Positions 34,006-42,699 of a DNA stretch of 64,000 nucleotides are shown in pieces; within the stretch, counting starts at the first letter, position 1, and each line of letters starts with the position of its first letter. Source of the stretch: an uncultured Eubacteriales bacterium (GTDB taxonomy: Bacteria > Bacillota > Clostridia > Oscillospirales > Acutalibacteraceae); contig CAKVAX010000003.1 in the NCBI GenBank assembly GCA_934725425.1, positions 113,819-177,818 of the forward strand, in the 5' to 3' direction. A program made the translations under genes and the position numbers. Under the pieces are notes generated by a model. That model searched no databases. It was not told where the DNA came from and saw only the letters and a program-made list of their open reading frames with translations.

Positions 34006-35140
34006 TAGCAAAGTTTCCAAGAGTTTGATTTCTGCTTAGATATATATTCTGAAGTATCCCTATTCCCAGATATAAACACGCCGCAGAGGAACCTCCCACA
34101 CTGAAAAACGGCAAAGTCACGCCCATTACAGGTAATAAGCTGAGGCACATTCCAAGATTAAAAACAGTTTGAGACAGTATCAGTCCTATAAATCCAAAGC
34201 AAATAAAAGAGCCTATAGTATCATTGCATTTTCTTGCAATAAATCCAATTCTGAAAATTAATATTAGTAGAAGTAATATGATTAAGGTGCATCCAATAAA
34301 TCCAAGTTCTTCTCCTGCGACTGAAAATATAAAATCGCTTTCTTGAATAGGCACCACATTATTTGCGACTCTCGGACCTTTAAAAAGCCCTGTTCCAAAA
34401 AGTCCTCCGGAACCTATAGACAGTTTTCCTTGAATTTGTTGATATCCCATATTTAAAGGATCGCCCTCAGGGTTCATCTGAGTGATAATTCTTTTTTTCT
34501 GATAATCCGCCAACACAAAATTCCAAGCGATTGGAATAAAAATAGCCCCTAAGACTATCAAAGCGCCGAAATATCTAAGCGGAAGTCCTGCCATAAATGA
34601 CATTGTTATAGCTATGCACAAAAATATAATAGCCGCACCGTCATCGCCCTGCATGTGAGTTAAAACAACAGGTATCAACGCATGAGCACCCAACAAACAA
34701 ATATTTTTTATGTCTTTAAAATTATCAGTATTCTTTACTATTGACAGATGTTTTGCAAAAGTTATTATAAATCCTATTTTCACAAGCTCGGAAGGCTGAA
34801 AAGTTATTCCTCCCGGGAGTTTTATCCATGCTCTTGCGTTTACTCCCGAAGAACCTTCTACCGTTACTCCCATAAATAATGTATAAATTATAAAAAGTAT
34901 GCAAAATACTCCAATCCATATATAGTATTTTGAAATTACTTTGTAGTTAATGGTTTGAAGCAGCAAAGCTCCGACCATACCAAGCATAACAGAAATAAAC
35001 TGAATTGTTAAATAATTAAACCCTTCCCTCGAAACACTTGCAACCAAAAGCATGCTGTAGAGCGCAATTACGAGTATTATTGACCAGAGTATTTTATCGC
35101 TGTATTTAACGCAATTTTGTATTGATTTAATAAAGTTCAT
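33998..35140 (-). CDS. rodA: SEDS-family peptidoglycan polymerase RodA
   Basis: A 380-residue membrane protein with about ten helices. SEDS hallmarks are present: QPSELVKIGFIITFAKHL, GGLFGTGLFKGPRVANNVVPIQESDFIFSVAGEELGF (segment at about 245-281) with the catalytic-site region, and the C-terminal GVTLPFFSVGGSS. The sequence favours RodA (elongation) over FtsW/SpoVE, though no mre gene or class B PBP is adjacent. It follows znuB by 23 bases and may share its transcript. Confidence 0.88.
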   Translation of the reverse strand: MNFIKSIQNCVKYSDKILWSIILVIALYSMLLVASVSREGFNYLTIQFISVMLGMVGALLLQTINYKVISKYYIWIGVFCILFIIYTLFMGVTVEGSSGVNARAWIKLPGGITFQPSELVKIGFIITFAKHLSIVKNTDNFKDIKNICLLGAHALIPVVLTHMQGDDGAAIIFLCIAITMSFMAGLPLRYFGALIVLGAIFIPIAWNFVLADYQKKRIITQMNPEGDPLNMGYQQIQGKLSIGSGGLFGTGLFKGPRVANNVVPIQESDFIFSVAGEELGFIGCTLIILLLLILIFRIGFIARKCNDTIGSFICFGFIGLILSQTVFNLGMCLSLLPVMGVTLPFFSVGGSSAACLYLGIGILQNIYLSRNQTLGNFANE

Positions 35141-35163
35141 TCTAATACCTGCTTTGTTAATTT

Positions 35164-36009
35164 TTAGTCTAGATTATAAGAGCGATTTATAAAAAATGTC
35201 ACGAAAAATATCAAAGAAGATATGAGCACTATAGTGGCTCCGGCAGACGTACCTATATAGTATGAGATTATCAATCCGGATATACCCGCAAATAACGAAA
35301 ATATTACAGAGGTTATATGATATGTTTTCATATTTTTTGTAACGTTTCTTGCCGATGCCGCGGGCAAAACGAGCAGTGAATTTATTATAAGCATTCCTAC
35401 CCATTTCAAAGAAACCGTAACAATTAAAGCTATCAGTATCACAAAAGTGTTTTTATAAAATTTTACGTTTATTTGTTTGCTGCGCGCCATATCGGAATTA
35501 AGGCTTGCAATCATTAATTTGTTGAAAGAAACTATCCATACCGCCAAAACTATAACCAGAATTATCGCCAAAGCTTGTATTTCTTTTTTGCTTATGGATA
35601 AAATATCTCCGATTAAATATCCCGAGTACTTTGAAAATCCTCCTTTAGCGGATAATATTACTATTCCCAGTGCTATTCCTGCCGAAGAAAATACTCCGAT
35701 GATAGTGTCGGATGAAGATATTTTTGACTCGATTATACTTGATATTCCAAGTGCGAATAAAATAGAAAATCCTATCATTGATATGATGTAATTATCCACT
35801 CCGAGCATTATCCCAAGTGCAATGCCCGTTAATGCGCAATGCCCCATGGCATCGGAAAAGAAAGACATTTTGTTGTTTACTATCATCGTTCCTACCAAAC
35901 CAAATAGGGGAGCGATAAGTAAAATAGCAATAAAAGCATTTTTCATGAATGTGAATTCCACCCAAGAAAAAGGAAACAAATTTTCCAGCAAAGCGTACAT
36001 TATTTCCAT
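35164..36009 (-). CDS. znuB: Zinc/manganese ABC transporter permease
   Basis: A 281-residue ABC-3 family permease with about eight helices. MSFFSDAMGHCALTGIALGI and SSDTIIGVFSSAGIALGI are the conserved family segments. It forms the channel for the high-affinity zinc system with znuC and znuA, whose genes precede it; the start overlaps the znuC end by 10 bases. ATG at 36009 follows GAGGTG. Confidence 0.9.
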   Translation of the reverse strand: MEIMYALLENLFPFSWVEFTFMKNAFIAILLIAPLFGLVGTMIVNNKMSFFSDAMGHCALTGIALGIMLGVDNYIISMIGFSILFALGISSIIESKISSSDTIIGVFSSAGIALGIVILSAKGGFSKYSGYLIGDILSISKKEIQALAIILVIVLAVWIVSFNKLMIASLNSDMARSKQINVKFYKNTFVILIALIVTVSLKWVGMLIINSLLVLPAASARNVTKNMKTYHITSVIFSLFAGISGLIISYYIGTSAGATIVLISSLIFFVTFFINRSYNLD

Positions 36010-36746
36010 ATTTGTTCACCTCTGTCCATGTCCATTCCGAATGTTTGACGCACCGCGATGCTGTTTGGTAAATCTTTTGCTTTTCCTGTTTCTTTAACGT
36101 CGTGGTCTATAAGAGCATAGTTCGTAGCGTATTTTACAACGTGCCCAAGGTCATGAGAAACCAAAATAACCGGCATGTGATAATCTTCGCGTAAAGAGCT
36201 TATCACGCTGTAAAATTGACTGATACCTTTTCTGTCAACTGCCGAAACAGGCTCGTCCAAAAGTAAAATATCAGGCATTGGCTCAAGAGCAAACGCCAGA
36301 AGGATTCTCTGCAATTCTCCTCCGGATAATTTGCCGATAGATTTTGATATTAAATTTTTTGCCCCTACTTTTTCCAAAATAGCTTCCGCTTTTTTTATTT
36401 TGCTTTTGCTGTGTCCGATCCAAACCGGCAAATTTGATGAATTTGCACAGAATAAATCCGAGACAGTTATAGGAGTATTACGGTCAAAACTTAGTCTTTG
36501 AGGTACATACCCGATTTTTGGATTTGAAATTTTATTTCCTTTTGAATCAAAAAAATCAATTTTCCCTCTAAAATCCATGCTGTGAAGTATAGCTTTTAAG
36601 AGAGTGGTTTTTCCCGCGCCGTTTTTGCCTATCAAAGCTAAAGTTTCCCCGTGGTTAGCGGTTAAAGTCACATTATTAAGTATGATATGTCCACTTTTTT
36701 TAACTTGTAGATTTTTTATTTTAACACTGCAATGACAATTATTCAT
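36000..36746 (-). CDS. znuC: Zinc/manganese ABC transporter ATP-binding protein
   Basis: A 248-residue ATPase with Walker A GKNGAGKTTLL, signature LSGGELQRI, Walker B ILLLDEPVSAVD and the H-loop LVSHDLGHV. The sequence is of the ZnuC/MntB type. It lies between the binding-protein and permease genes. Confidence 0.93.
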   Translation of the reverse strand: MNNCHCSVKIKNLQVKKSGHIILNNVTLTANHGETLALIGKNGAGKTTLLKAILHSMDFRGKIDFFDSKGNKISNPKIGYVPQRLSFDRNTPITVSDLFCANSSNLPVWIGHSKSKIKKAEAILEKVGAKNLISKSIGKLSGGELQRILLAFALEPMPDILLLDEPVSAVDRKGISQFYSVISSLREDYHMPVILVSHDLGHVVKYATNYALIDHDVKETGKAKDLPNSIAVRQTFGMDMDRGEQIWK

Positions 36747-36770
36747 TATTATTCATAGTCCTTTTTTATT

Positions 36771-37673
36771 TTAATTTAAGGCTTCTTTCAGGGTTTCTGC
36801 GTTTTTATTCATTATTTCTATGTACGCGTCTTTTGAATTTTCCCCGGTTACTGCGGGGTCTAATGTATAGATTTTTGCGCCGGTTTCTTTAGAAATCGTT
36901 TCCGCAGCTGTGCTTTTATATTGAGGCTCGATGAACAAACTGTTTATGTTGTTTTCTTTCATAACATTTATAGTCTTTGAAATTTGCTTTGCACTGGGTT
37001 CGCTTTCAGGGTCATGATTGATAACATCAGGAATATTAAGCCCAAATTCATTGGCAAAATAAGGAAAGGCTTCGTGAAAAGTTATTATACTTTTTCCACG
37101 CACATTTTTCAGTTTTAAAGTAATGTCATTCTTTAAATTTTTCAGCTTTGAAACATATTCTTCGCAATTCTTCTTGTATTGTTCTTCATTTTCCGGGTCG
37201 GATTCTATCAGACCTTCGGCAATGTTTTCGGTTTGCTTTATGTAATTATCGATTGACATCCAAATGTGTGGATTATACTCGTGTTCATGAGAATGATGAT
37301 GGTGGTGATGGTGGCAATTATTCTCCAAAAGCTCAATATTTTTGCTTGAATCTATAATTTTAATTTTTGGAATTTCATCTGTAACTTTTTTTAAGAAATT
37401 TTCCATTCCTGCACCATTTATTATGAACGCAGAAGATTTTTCTATATTTTTTAAATCCTCAGATTGAATTTGGAAATCGTGCAAGCATCCTTGATGGTTT
37501 TCGGACATATGTATGACTTCAGTTCCTTCGATTCCGTCAATCAAGTTAAGTGCGATTATGTAAACCGGGTAACAAGAAGCCACATATCTTGTTTGCTTAG
37601 CAAAATTTTTTCGACATCCTGATGCGAAAATACATACGAATAAAGCAGATATAATTGAAATTATTTTCTTCAT
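36771..37673 (-). CDS. znuA: Zinc-binding lipoprotein of the ABC transporter
   Basis: A 300-residue cluster A-I binding protein. A signal peptide ends in the lipobox FASGC (Cys about 20). Between the first domains is a histidine-rich loop (HHHHHHHSHEHEYNPH, about 121-136), a mark of zinc rather than manganese binders. The metal ligands in NPHIW, FHEAFPYFANEFGL and the C-terminal TLDP segment are present. It opens the znuA-znuC-znuB set. A palindrome overlapping a promoter-like element lies about 30 bases upstream. Confidence 0.93.
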   Translation of the reverse strand: MKKIISIISALFVCIFASGCRKNFAKQTRYVASCYPVYIIALNLIDGIEGTEVIHMSENHQGCLHDFQIQSEDLKNIEKSSAFIINGAGMENFLKKVTDEIPKIKIIDSSKNIELLENNCHHHHHHHSHEHEYNPHIWMSIDNYIKQTENIAEGLIESDPENEEQYKKNCEEYVSKLKNLKNDITLKLKNVRGKSIITFHEAFPYFANEFGLNIPDVINHDPESEPSAKQISKTINVMKENNINSLFIEPQYKSTAAETISKETGAKIYTLDPAVTGENSKDAYIEIMNKNAETLKEALN

Positions 37674-37704
37674 TTTTTAAACCTCTGAATTTTTATTTTT
37701 TATT

Positions 37705-37723
37705 TACAATCCTAAATATTGTA
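37705..37723 (-). promoter_or_regulatory. Possible metal-repressor operator of znuA
   Basis: TACAAT-(7)-ATTGTA is a 19-base palindrome. On the minus strand its first half is also a candidate -10 (TACAAT), with TTCAAA 17 bases upstream. An operator for a Fur-family (Zur) repressor is plausible from position only. Confidence 0.35.
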
Positions 37724-37730
37724 CCATAAA

Positions 37731-38129
37731 TTAATCTGAGTTTGAATTATCTTGTACTGTGATATTATCTTTAATTTTTTCAAACATTTTATCTCCGATT
37801 CCTTTTACATTTTTTAATTCATGTATAGTTTTAAATCCGCCATAATGGTTTCGGTACGAAATAATTCTTTGAGCAATCGCCGGACCTACGCCTGTTAAAT
37901 TTTCTGATAAAGTATTTTCGTCAGCAGTATTAATATTTACTTTTTCTACTTGAGTGCTTTCGTAAGAATCGGAAGGTGATTTTATGGTTTGTCCGGTAAC
38001 AGAAACAGAAATAGGAGGAATTTTAGGCACGAAAACCGCATTGTAACACAAAATCACAGCAGCCATGGCAATCGCTGTTGAAATTAATATTCTAATTGTA
38101 AGTCTTTCGGGGTTATTATTATTTTCCAT
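37731..38129 (-). CDS. comEA: ComEA-like helix-hairpin-helix DNA-binding protein
   Basis: A 132-residue protein with one N-terminal membrane helix (about 12-33) and a C-terminal tandem helix-hairpin-helix domain (VNINTADENTL, GVGPAIAQRII, HELKNVKGIGDKMFEKI). In competent Firmicutes ComEA binds incoming DNA outside the membrane. It lacks the usual SLBB-type middle domain and no comEC is adjacent; the ComEC-like protein at 10109-11038 is only the MBL part. Competence therefore cannot be concluded. Confidence 0.85.
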   Translation of the reverse strand: MENNNNPERLTIRILISTAIAMAAVILCYNAVFVPKIPPISVSVTGQTIKSPSDSYESTQVEKVNINTADENTLSENLTGVGPAIAQRIISYRNHYGGFKTIHELKNVKGIGDKMFEKIKDNITVQDNSNSD

Positions 38130-38190
38130 AATTCTCCATTTTGATTATTTAAGTTTAATAATATGATATCACATAGACCCGATTTAATCA

Positions 38191-38218
38191 AAAAAACCGA
38201 AAGATAATTCTTTCGGTT
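38191..38218 (-). terminator. Terminator after spoIVA
   Basis: A 10-bp perfect stem (38195-38204 with 38209-38218), loop TAAT, followed on the minus strand by TTTTTTGATT. Confidence 0.85.
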
Positions 38219-38227
38219 AAAAATAAA

Positions 38228-39706
38228 TTATATCATTATGCAAATAAGTCCGTTGCAACCTTCATTTATTATTCTTTCGATAGTTTCTTTAATTTTGTCG
38301 CGTGCATCAGAGGGCATGCGGTATAGTTTGTTATGAAGCCCTTCGTTCACCAATTCATGTAAAGATTTTCCAAATATATTTGATTCCCATATCTTTGAGG
38401 GGCTTTCTTCAAATTCTTTAAGAAGATACATAACCAATTCTTCGGATTGTTGTTCGGAGCCCACTATAGGAGTGACTTCGGTTGTGATATTTGTTTTTAA
38501 CATGTGTACCGATGGGGCAGAGGCTCGTAAACGTATTCCGTATTTTCCGTTTTGTTTTATTATTTCGGGTTCATCTAAGTGCAATTCTTCCATGGATGGC
38601 ATTACAATTCCATATCCCGAATCATTTACTTCATCATATGCGGTTGCAATTTTTTCGTATTTTTCTTTTAATCTTGCAAGGTCCATCATCGAATCCATAA
38701 GGTCACATTCATCTTTTATTTCTATTCCTGTTTTTTCTCCCATTATTTTGAAAAATAATGTGGGGTCCAAAGTAATTGTTATTCGTGCTGTTCCTTTTCC
38801 GAGGTCTATTGAAGAAATCTCCGAATGAGTAACATATTCACAGTTTTTTAAACTCTCGATTAAATGCTGAATTTCATTTATTTTTGAAATATCTTTAGCG
38901 GAATTGTTTATGCATGTGTATACAGAACTCCTGAGCCAGTTGCTTTTTTCCAAAGAGTTAAGCCAGCCCGGCATATCTATTTTGATTTCTTTTACAGGGA
39001 ATTCAAAAAGTAGTTCCGCAAGTATTCTTTTGATTTCGTCTTCATTTAAAGTTGTACAATTCACAGGAATAACCGGTGTTGAATATTTTTCAGAAAGTTT
39101 AGATGCCAACTTTTTGGTTTCGTCCGAATAAGGATTTGTACTGTTCAGTAGCACTATGAACGGCTTATTTATTTCTTTTAGTTCAGAAATTACGCGTTCT
39201 TCCGCTTCTTGATATTCATCTCTTTCGATATCGCTTATAGAACCGTCTGTCGTTATGACAAGCCCGATTGTGGAATGGTCGGTTATAACTTTTTTGGTTC
39301 CTATTTCAGCAGCCATATTGAAAGGTATATCTTCTTCGAACCAAGGCGTTTTTACCATTCTGGGGTGGTCATCTTCTATATATCCCAGTGAGCTCGGTAC
39401 TATATATCCTACGCAGTCTATCATTCTGGCATTGAATTTAGCGTTCCCGCCTATATTGACTTGAGCTGCGTCCTCCGGTATAAATTTCGGCTCTGTGGTC
39501 ATTATGGTTTTGCCTCCCGCTGATTGAGGCAGTTCGTCTATTGCTCGTTCTTTCTGGCTTTCTTCTATTATGTTTGGAATTACCAGGGTATCCATAAATT
39601 TCTTTATAAATGTGGATTTTCCTGTTCTTACCGGCCCTACTACTCCAATGTAAATATCTCCGTTTGTTCTTTGTGATATGTCTTTGTAAATATTACGTTC
39701 TTCCAC
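38228..39706 (-). CDS. spoIVA: Stage IV sporulation protein A (spore coat morphogenetic ATPase)
   Basis: A 492-residue protein, the usual SpoIVA length. It shows the N-terminal YIGVVGPVRTGKSTFIKKFMDT with Walker A, the switch region TMTTEP-type segment, and the characteristic C-terminal GCNGLICIMI. SpoIVA polymerises with ATP on the outer forespore membrane as the base layer of the coat and is made in the mother cell under sigma-E. Its partner SipL is encoded directly upstream. Start ATG at 39706 behind GGGAGG. Confidence 0.97.
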   Translation of the reverse strand: MEERNIYKDISQRTNGDIYIGVVGPVRTGKSTFIKKFMDTLVIPNIIEESQKERAIDELPQSAGGKTIMTTEPKFIPEDAAQVNIGGNAKFNARMIDCVGYIVPSSLGYIEDDHPRMVKTPWFEEDIPFNMAAEIGTKKVITDHSTIGLVITTDGSISDIERDEYQEAEERVISELKEINKPFIVLLNSTNPYSDETKKLASKLSEKYSTPVIPVNCTTLNEDEIKRILAELLFEFPVKEIKIDMPGWLNSLEKSNWLRSSVYTCINNSAKDISKINEIQHLIESLKNCEYVTHSEISSIDLGKGTARITITLDPTLFFKIMGEKTGIEIKDECDLMDSMMDLARLKEKYEKIATAYDEVNDSGYGIVMPSMEELHLDEPEIIKQNGKYGIRLRASAPSVHMLKTNITTEVTPIVGSEQQSEELVMYLLKEFEESPSKIWESNIFGKSLHELVNEGLHNKLYRMPSDARDKIKETIERIINEGCNGLICIMI

Positions 39707-39766
39707 TTTTTTTCCTCCCGAAATATGAGATTAGATTTTGTATTTATTTATTATTAAAAATTTATA

Positions 39767-41308
39767 TTATTTCATTGGAATCAAAAGCATGCTACCGGTA
39801 GGAACTTTATCTTCCGAAATATCATTTTCTCTTTTTATTGCATTTACTGAGGTGTAATATTTTCTTGCAATATCCCATAACGACTCTCCGGCAGAGGCAT
39901 AATAAATGGTTAGGGATGCGCTGGTGTCTTTGTCTCCCGGAATAGTTTCATCTGATTGTGCGGATGTAACCATATTATGTTTTTCGTTTGAATAAATTGC
40001 TCCTTGAATCGAAAGATTCGCTTTTATGTCCAGTTTATTTCCCTCCGAAACATTATATCCTATGGAAATGGGGGAGATATTGATTTCTGAAACCGAATTT
40101 TCAAAATTTTCAGAAGAATCGATATTATGATTGAAGTCGAGTATTCTCTCAATATAAAATGGTGTGCTGTTTTCATCTAAAGCTATAAAGCATATATTCA
40201 TTTTGATGTTTATTGCAGGTTTTCCGTCATTTGAAATTGTTTTCGCTGAGTAATTGTCACTCCACAAGTCTATTATTTTTGAAATATTGGTTCCGGGCAA
40301 ATCTATGGAATCTTTATGTGCTATATTATCTTTTATAATCTCGGATAATTTACTTAAAGTAATAGTTTTGTTTTCGGTTTCCAAATTGTAATCAGTAGAA
40401 TAAACATCCGAAACAATTTCGGCTTCTTTTTCGTTATAAGCCGTTACGGTTATAGCAATTTTTATATCTGTAGATATTAAATTTGAATCTTTTGAGCTTT
40501 CATTTTGGAGCGTTTCTTCATGGCTCAGTATTTCTGCGTTTATTACGTATTTAGAATCGTCATCAATACCGGGAACATCTACTATTTGGCTTATTGGAAT
40601 TGAATATTCTGTGTTTTCAAGTTTTCCGCTTTCGATATCGCTTATATAAAGTATTTTTAAGGTTATTTCACCTTTAGCAACTATTTTGTTGGGCATTACT
40701 TTGTAATCGTTTATAACGGCTGATATTTCTGATTTTATAATTGCTTCGGGTGAAGGTTTGTTCTCTCCCGGTTCCAATGTTTCGTTTATTGAGAATTGCT
40801 GTTGGCCCATACTGGTTAAGTTGCTGGAATTTATTTTTTCTATTTTTTGTTCAATGTCTTTCCCGGATACCGATGAAATGATATTCATAGAATTCTTACT
40901 GTAAATTTTTGCGCATATTGTGAATGCACCATGAATATCTATCTTCCTCGGGCTTACTGCACGGCAATTTATGTATTCTGTTCTTGCAAAAGTTAATGCT
41001 ACCGCATTTTCCGGGCTGCATTTTATATCTATGGAGCAAGAAAAAGGCGAAGAATTCTCACAGCATCTTATATTCATATTGTCTGCGTCAAGGTAAATTA
41101 ATCTGATATTTGCGCTTCCTTCAATGTTTAATCTGTCACCCGATATATTTCTGGTGGTTATGTTTGGACATACTTGACATTTAAGAATTCTTTGTATGTC
41201 AGGGCAATAATCAGGCAGGGAAAAATCTAAATCGATGGGTATTTCTTGGCAACCTTCAAAATCTAGCACTCTAACAGGTATGCTCTCTTTGCTTACGTCA
41301 TAATTCAT
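39767..41308 (-). CDS. sipL: SipL-type coat morphogenetic protein (DUF3794 repeats + LysM)
   Basis: A 513-residue protein with DUF3794 (SipL/SPOCS) domains from the N-terminus (EIPIDLDFSLPDYCPDIQRIL) through about residue 440. A C-terminal LysM domain (about 465-513, YYASAGESLWDIARKYY...TGSMLLIPMK) follows. This is the architecture of SipL, the Clostridioides difficile SpoIVA-interacting protein that replaces SpoVID and anchors coat encasement. ATG at 41308 follows AAGGAGAGG; the longer frame to 41341 is not needed. Here it directly precedes spoIVA, matching the known partnership. Confidence 0.88.
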   Translation of the reverse strand: MNYDVSKESIPVRVLDFEGCQEIPIDLDFSLPDYCPDIQRILKCQVCPNITTRNISGDRLNIEGSANIRLIYLDADNMNIRCCENSSPFSCSIDIKCSPENAVALTFARTEYINCRAVSPRKIDIHGAFTICAKIYSKNSMNIISSVSGKDIEQKIEKINSSNLTSMGQQQFSINETLEPGENKPSPEAIIKSEISAVINDYKVMPNKIVAKGEITLKILYISDIESGKLENTEYSIPISQIVDVPGIDDDSKYVINAEILSHEETLQNESSKDSNLISTDIKIAITVTAYNEKEAEIVSDVYSTDYNLETENKTITLSKLSEIIKDNIAHKDSIDLPGTNISKIIDLWSDNYSAKTISNDGKPAINIKMNICFIALDENSTPFYIERILDFNHNIDSSENFENSVSEINISPISIGYNVSEGNKLDIKANLSIQGAIYSNEKHNMVTSAQSDETIPGDKDTSASLTIYYASAGESLWDIARKYYTSVNAIKRENDISEDKVPTGSMLLIPMK

Positions 41309-41384
41309 TTTGAACCTCTCCTTGTTTGAAATAATAATCAATTTTATTCAGGAATTATAATTTTTATTACTTATAGAAATGCTT

Positions 41385-42143
41385 TTAGCTATTTAAGATT
41401 TGCTTTCCTTGGGAATCCATTTTGTAATTTTCTTTATAAATTATTTCTGAAATCGGCACGATTTGATATCCTTCTTCTTTTATTACATCTATAATTTTAG
41501 GAAGAGCTTCGGGTGTGTTCTTTGCTCCGTTATGCATAAGTATGATAGAACCCGGTTTTATCTTGCTTTTAATCCTTTTTACCATGTCGTCAGGAGTGGG
41601 GTCTTTCCAGTCCAAACTATCAACGTCCCATTGAATGCAATGCATGTTCAATTCGTTTGTGGTTTCGACCACACAGTTGTTATAATCTCCGTAGGGTGGT
41701 CTGAAAAGTATCGGTCTAGGTGCGCCTGCTGCTTCTATTTTTTTGTTGCAATCCTCAATTTGAGCTCTTACTTTTTCTTTTTCAAGTTTAGGTAAATGCG
41801 GATGCGTATCCGAGTGATTGCCTACATCGTGCCCCGCAGCAGATATTGCCTTGACTGATTCAGGATATTTTTCAGCCCAAAATCCTACTAAGAAAAAGGT
41901 GCTTTTTACTCCTTTCTGAGCCAAAATATCAAGTAAAGTTTGTGTTTGTTCATTTCCCCAGGCAGCGTCAAAAGAAATGCTTACAACTTTGTCTTTTTTG
42001 TCTACGCAATAAATCGGCAATTTACGTTCTGCAGCTTTGAATACGTTGGTGCTTTGAAGTGAAAATACAGCTGAAAGAACAGCCGTTATAACACTTCCTA
42101 CAATAATCATTAATTTTTTTCGGTTTATTAAAAAAACTTTCAT
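41385..42143 (-). CDS. pdaB: PdaB-like polysaccharide deacetylase (sporulation)
   Basis: A 252-residue exported NodB-domain enzyme with an N-terminal membrane anchor (about 10-28). VVSISFDAAWGNEQT replaces the usual TFDDG, as is typical of the PdaB subfamily; metal histidines are in GNHSDTHPHL and the catalytic RPPYGDYN is intact. PdaB is needed for late spore stability and cortex integrity in Bacillus; its position beside sipL-spoIVA fits a spore role. Start ATG at 42143 behind GAGGAGG. Confidence 0.9.
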   Translation of the reverse strand: MKVFLINRKKLMIIVGSVITAVLSAVFSLQSTNVFKAAERKLPIYCVDKKDKVVSISFDAAWGNEQTQTLLDILAQKGVKSTFFLVGFWAEKYPESVKAISAAGHDVGNHSDTHPHLPKLEKEKVRAQIEDCNKKIEAAGAPRPILFRPPYGDYNNCVVETTNELNMHCIQWDVDSLDWKDPTPDDMVKRIKSKIKPGSIILMHNGAKNTPEALPKIIDVIKEEGYQIVPISEIIYKENYKMDSQGKQILNS

Positions 42144-42226
42144 ATTCTCATTCCTCCTCGATAGAAAAATATATGCACCGTCAGAGGAATATAGACATAA
42201 AAGTTTATATTTAAAATTACAAATAA

Positions 42227-42250
42227 AAAAGCCGCCTTTTCGGCAGCTTT
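42227..42250 (-). terminator. Terminator after the third GG-leader peptide
   Basis: On the minus strand AAAGCTGCC, loop GAAAA, GGCGGCTTT (one wobble), then a TTTTTT-type tail. Confidence 0.85.
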
Positions 42251-42278
42251 AATGTTATTTTTAGTTATTTATCAATTA

Positions 42279-42521
42279 TTACATATGGATTAAATCGTTA
42301 TCTTTTTTTAATTTATTCGTATCATGTTTAACGCTCATTCCTATCGCCAGAGCGGAAATTCCCGTGAGTGCAGTGGTTGCCAGTAAAATTTCTTTTACAT
42401 TATTTTTTCCAAATTTAATTACTTTGCCCGTAGCATCTTTAATATCTTGCTTATTCAATCCTCCTGCAATTTCTTCGAGTTGATTATCGGTCAGATTTAA
42501 TTCTCCTTGTTTTTCTTCCAT
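42279..42521 (-). CDS. Double-glycine leader peptide with hydrophobic core, beside SCIFF locus
   Basis: An 80-residue peptide with a short leader LNLTDNQLEEIAGG (GG near residues 20-21). The core is about 59 residues: a basic region, then a hydrophobic Ala/Gly/Leu segment (about 45-64, EILLATTALTGISALAIGM), then a polar tail. Leader type and hydrophobic core resemble class II bacteriocin precursors, but no immunity, exporter or second peptide is adjacent. ATG at 42521 follows AAAGGA. It lies between terminators, 178 bases from the SCIFF maturase gene, so it is a separate transcript. It has no cysteine, so it is not a likely thioether substrate. Confidence 0.7.
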   Translation of the reverse strand: MEEKQGELNLTDNQLEEIAGGLNKQDIKDATGKVIKFGKNNVKEILLATTALTGISALAIGMSVKHDTNKLKKDNDLIHM

Positions 42522-42647
42522 TTTAAACACATCCTTTTTTATAAAATGATTTTTATATCCGTAACTAATTATATCATGTTTTTATAACAATTAATTAAGT
42601 TTCGCAAAATATTATATGATTTTTATGATGTTTTAACAAAAAGATAC

Positions 42648-42678
42648 AAAAGCCACCGAAATCATATCGGTGGCTTTT
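42648..42678 (-). terminator. Terminator after the SCIFF maturase
   Basis: A 12-bp perfect stem (AAAAGCCACCGA with TCGGTGGCTTTT), 7-base loop, immediately after the maturase stop. Confidence 0.9.
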
Positions 42679-42699
42679 TAAAGTTTATCTGTTAAGTTT

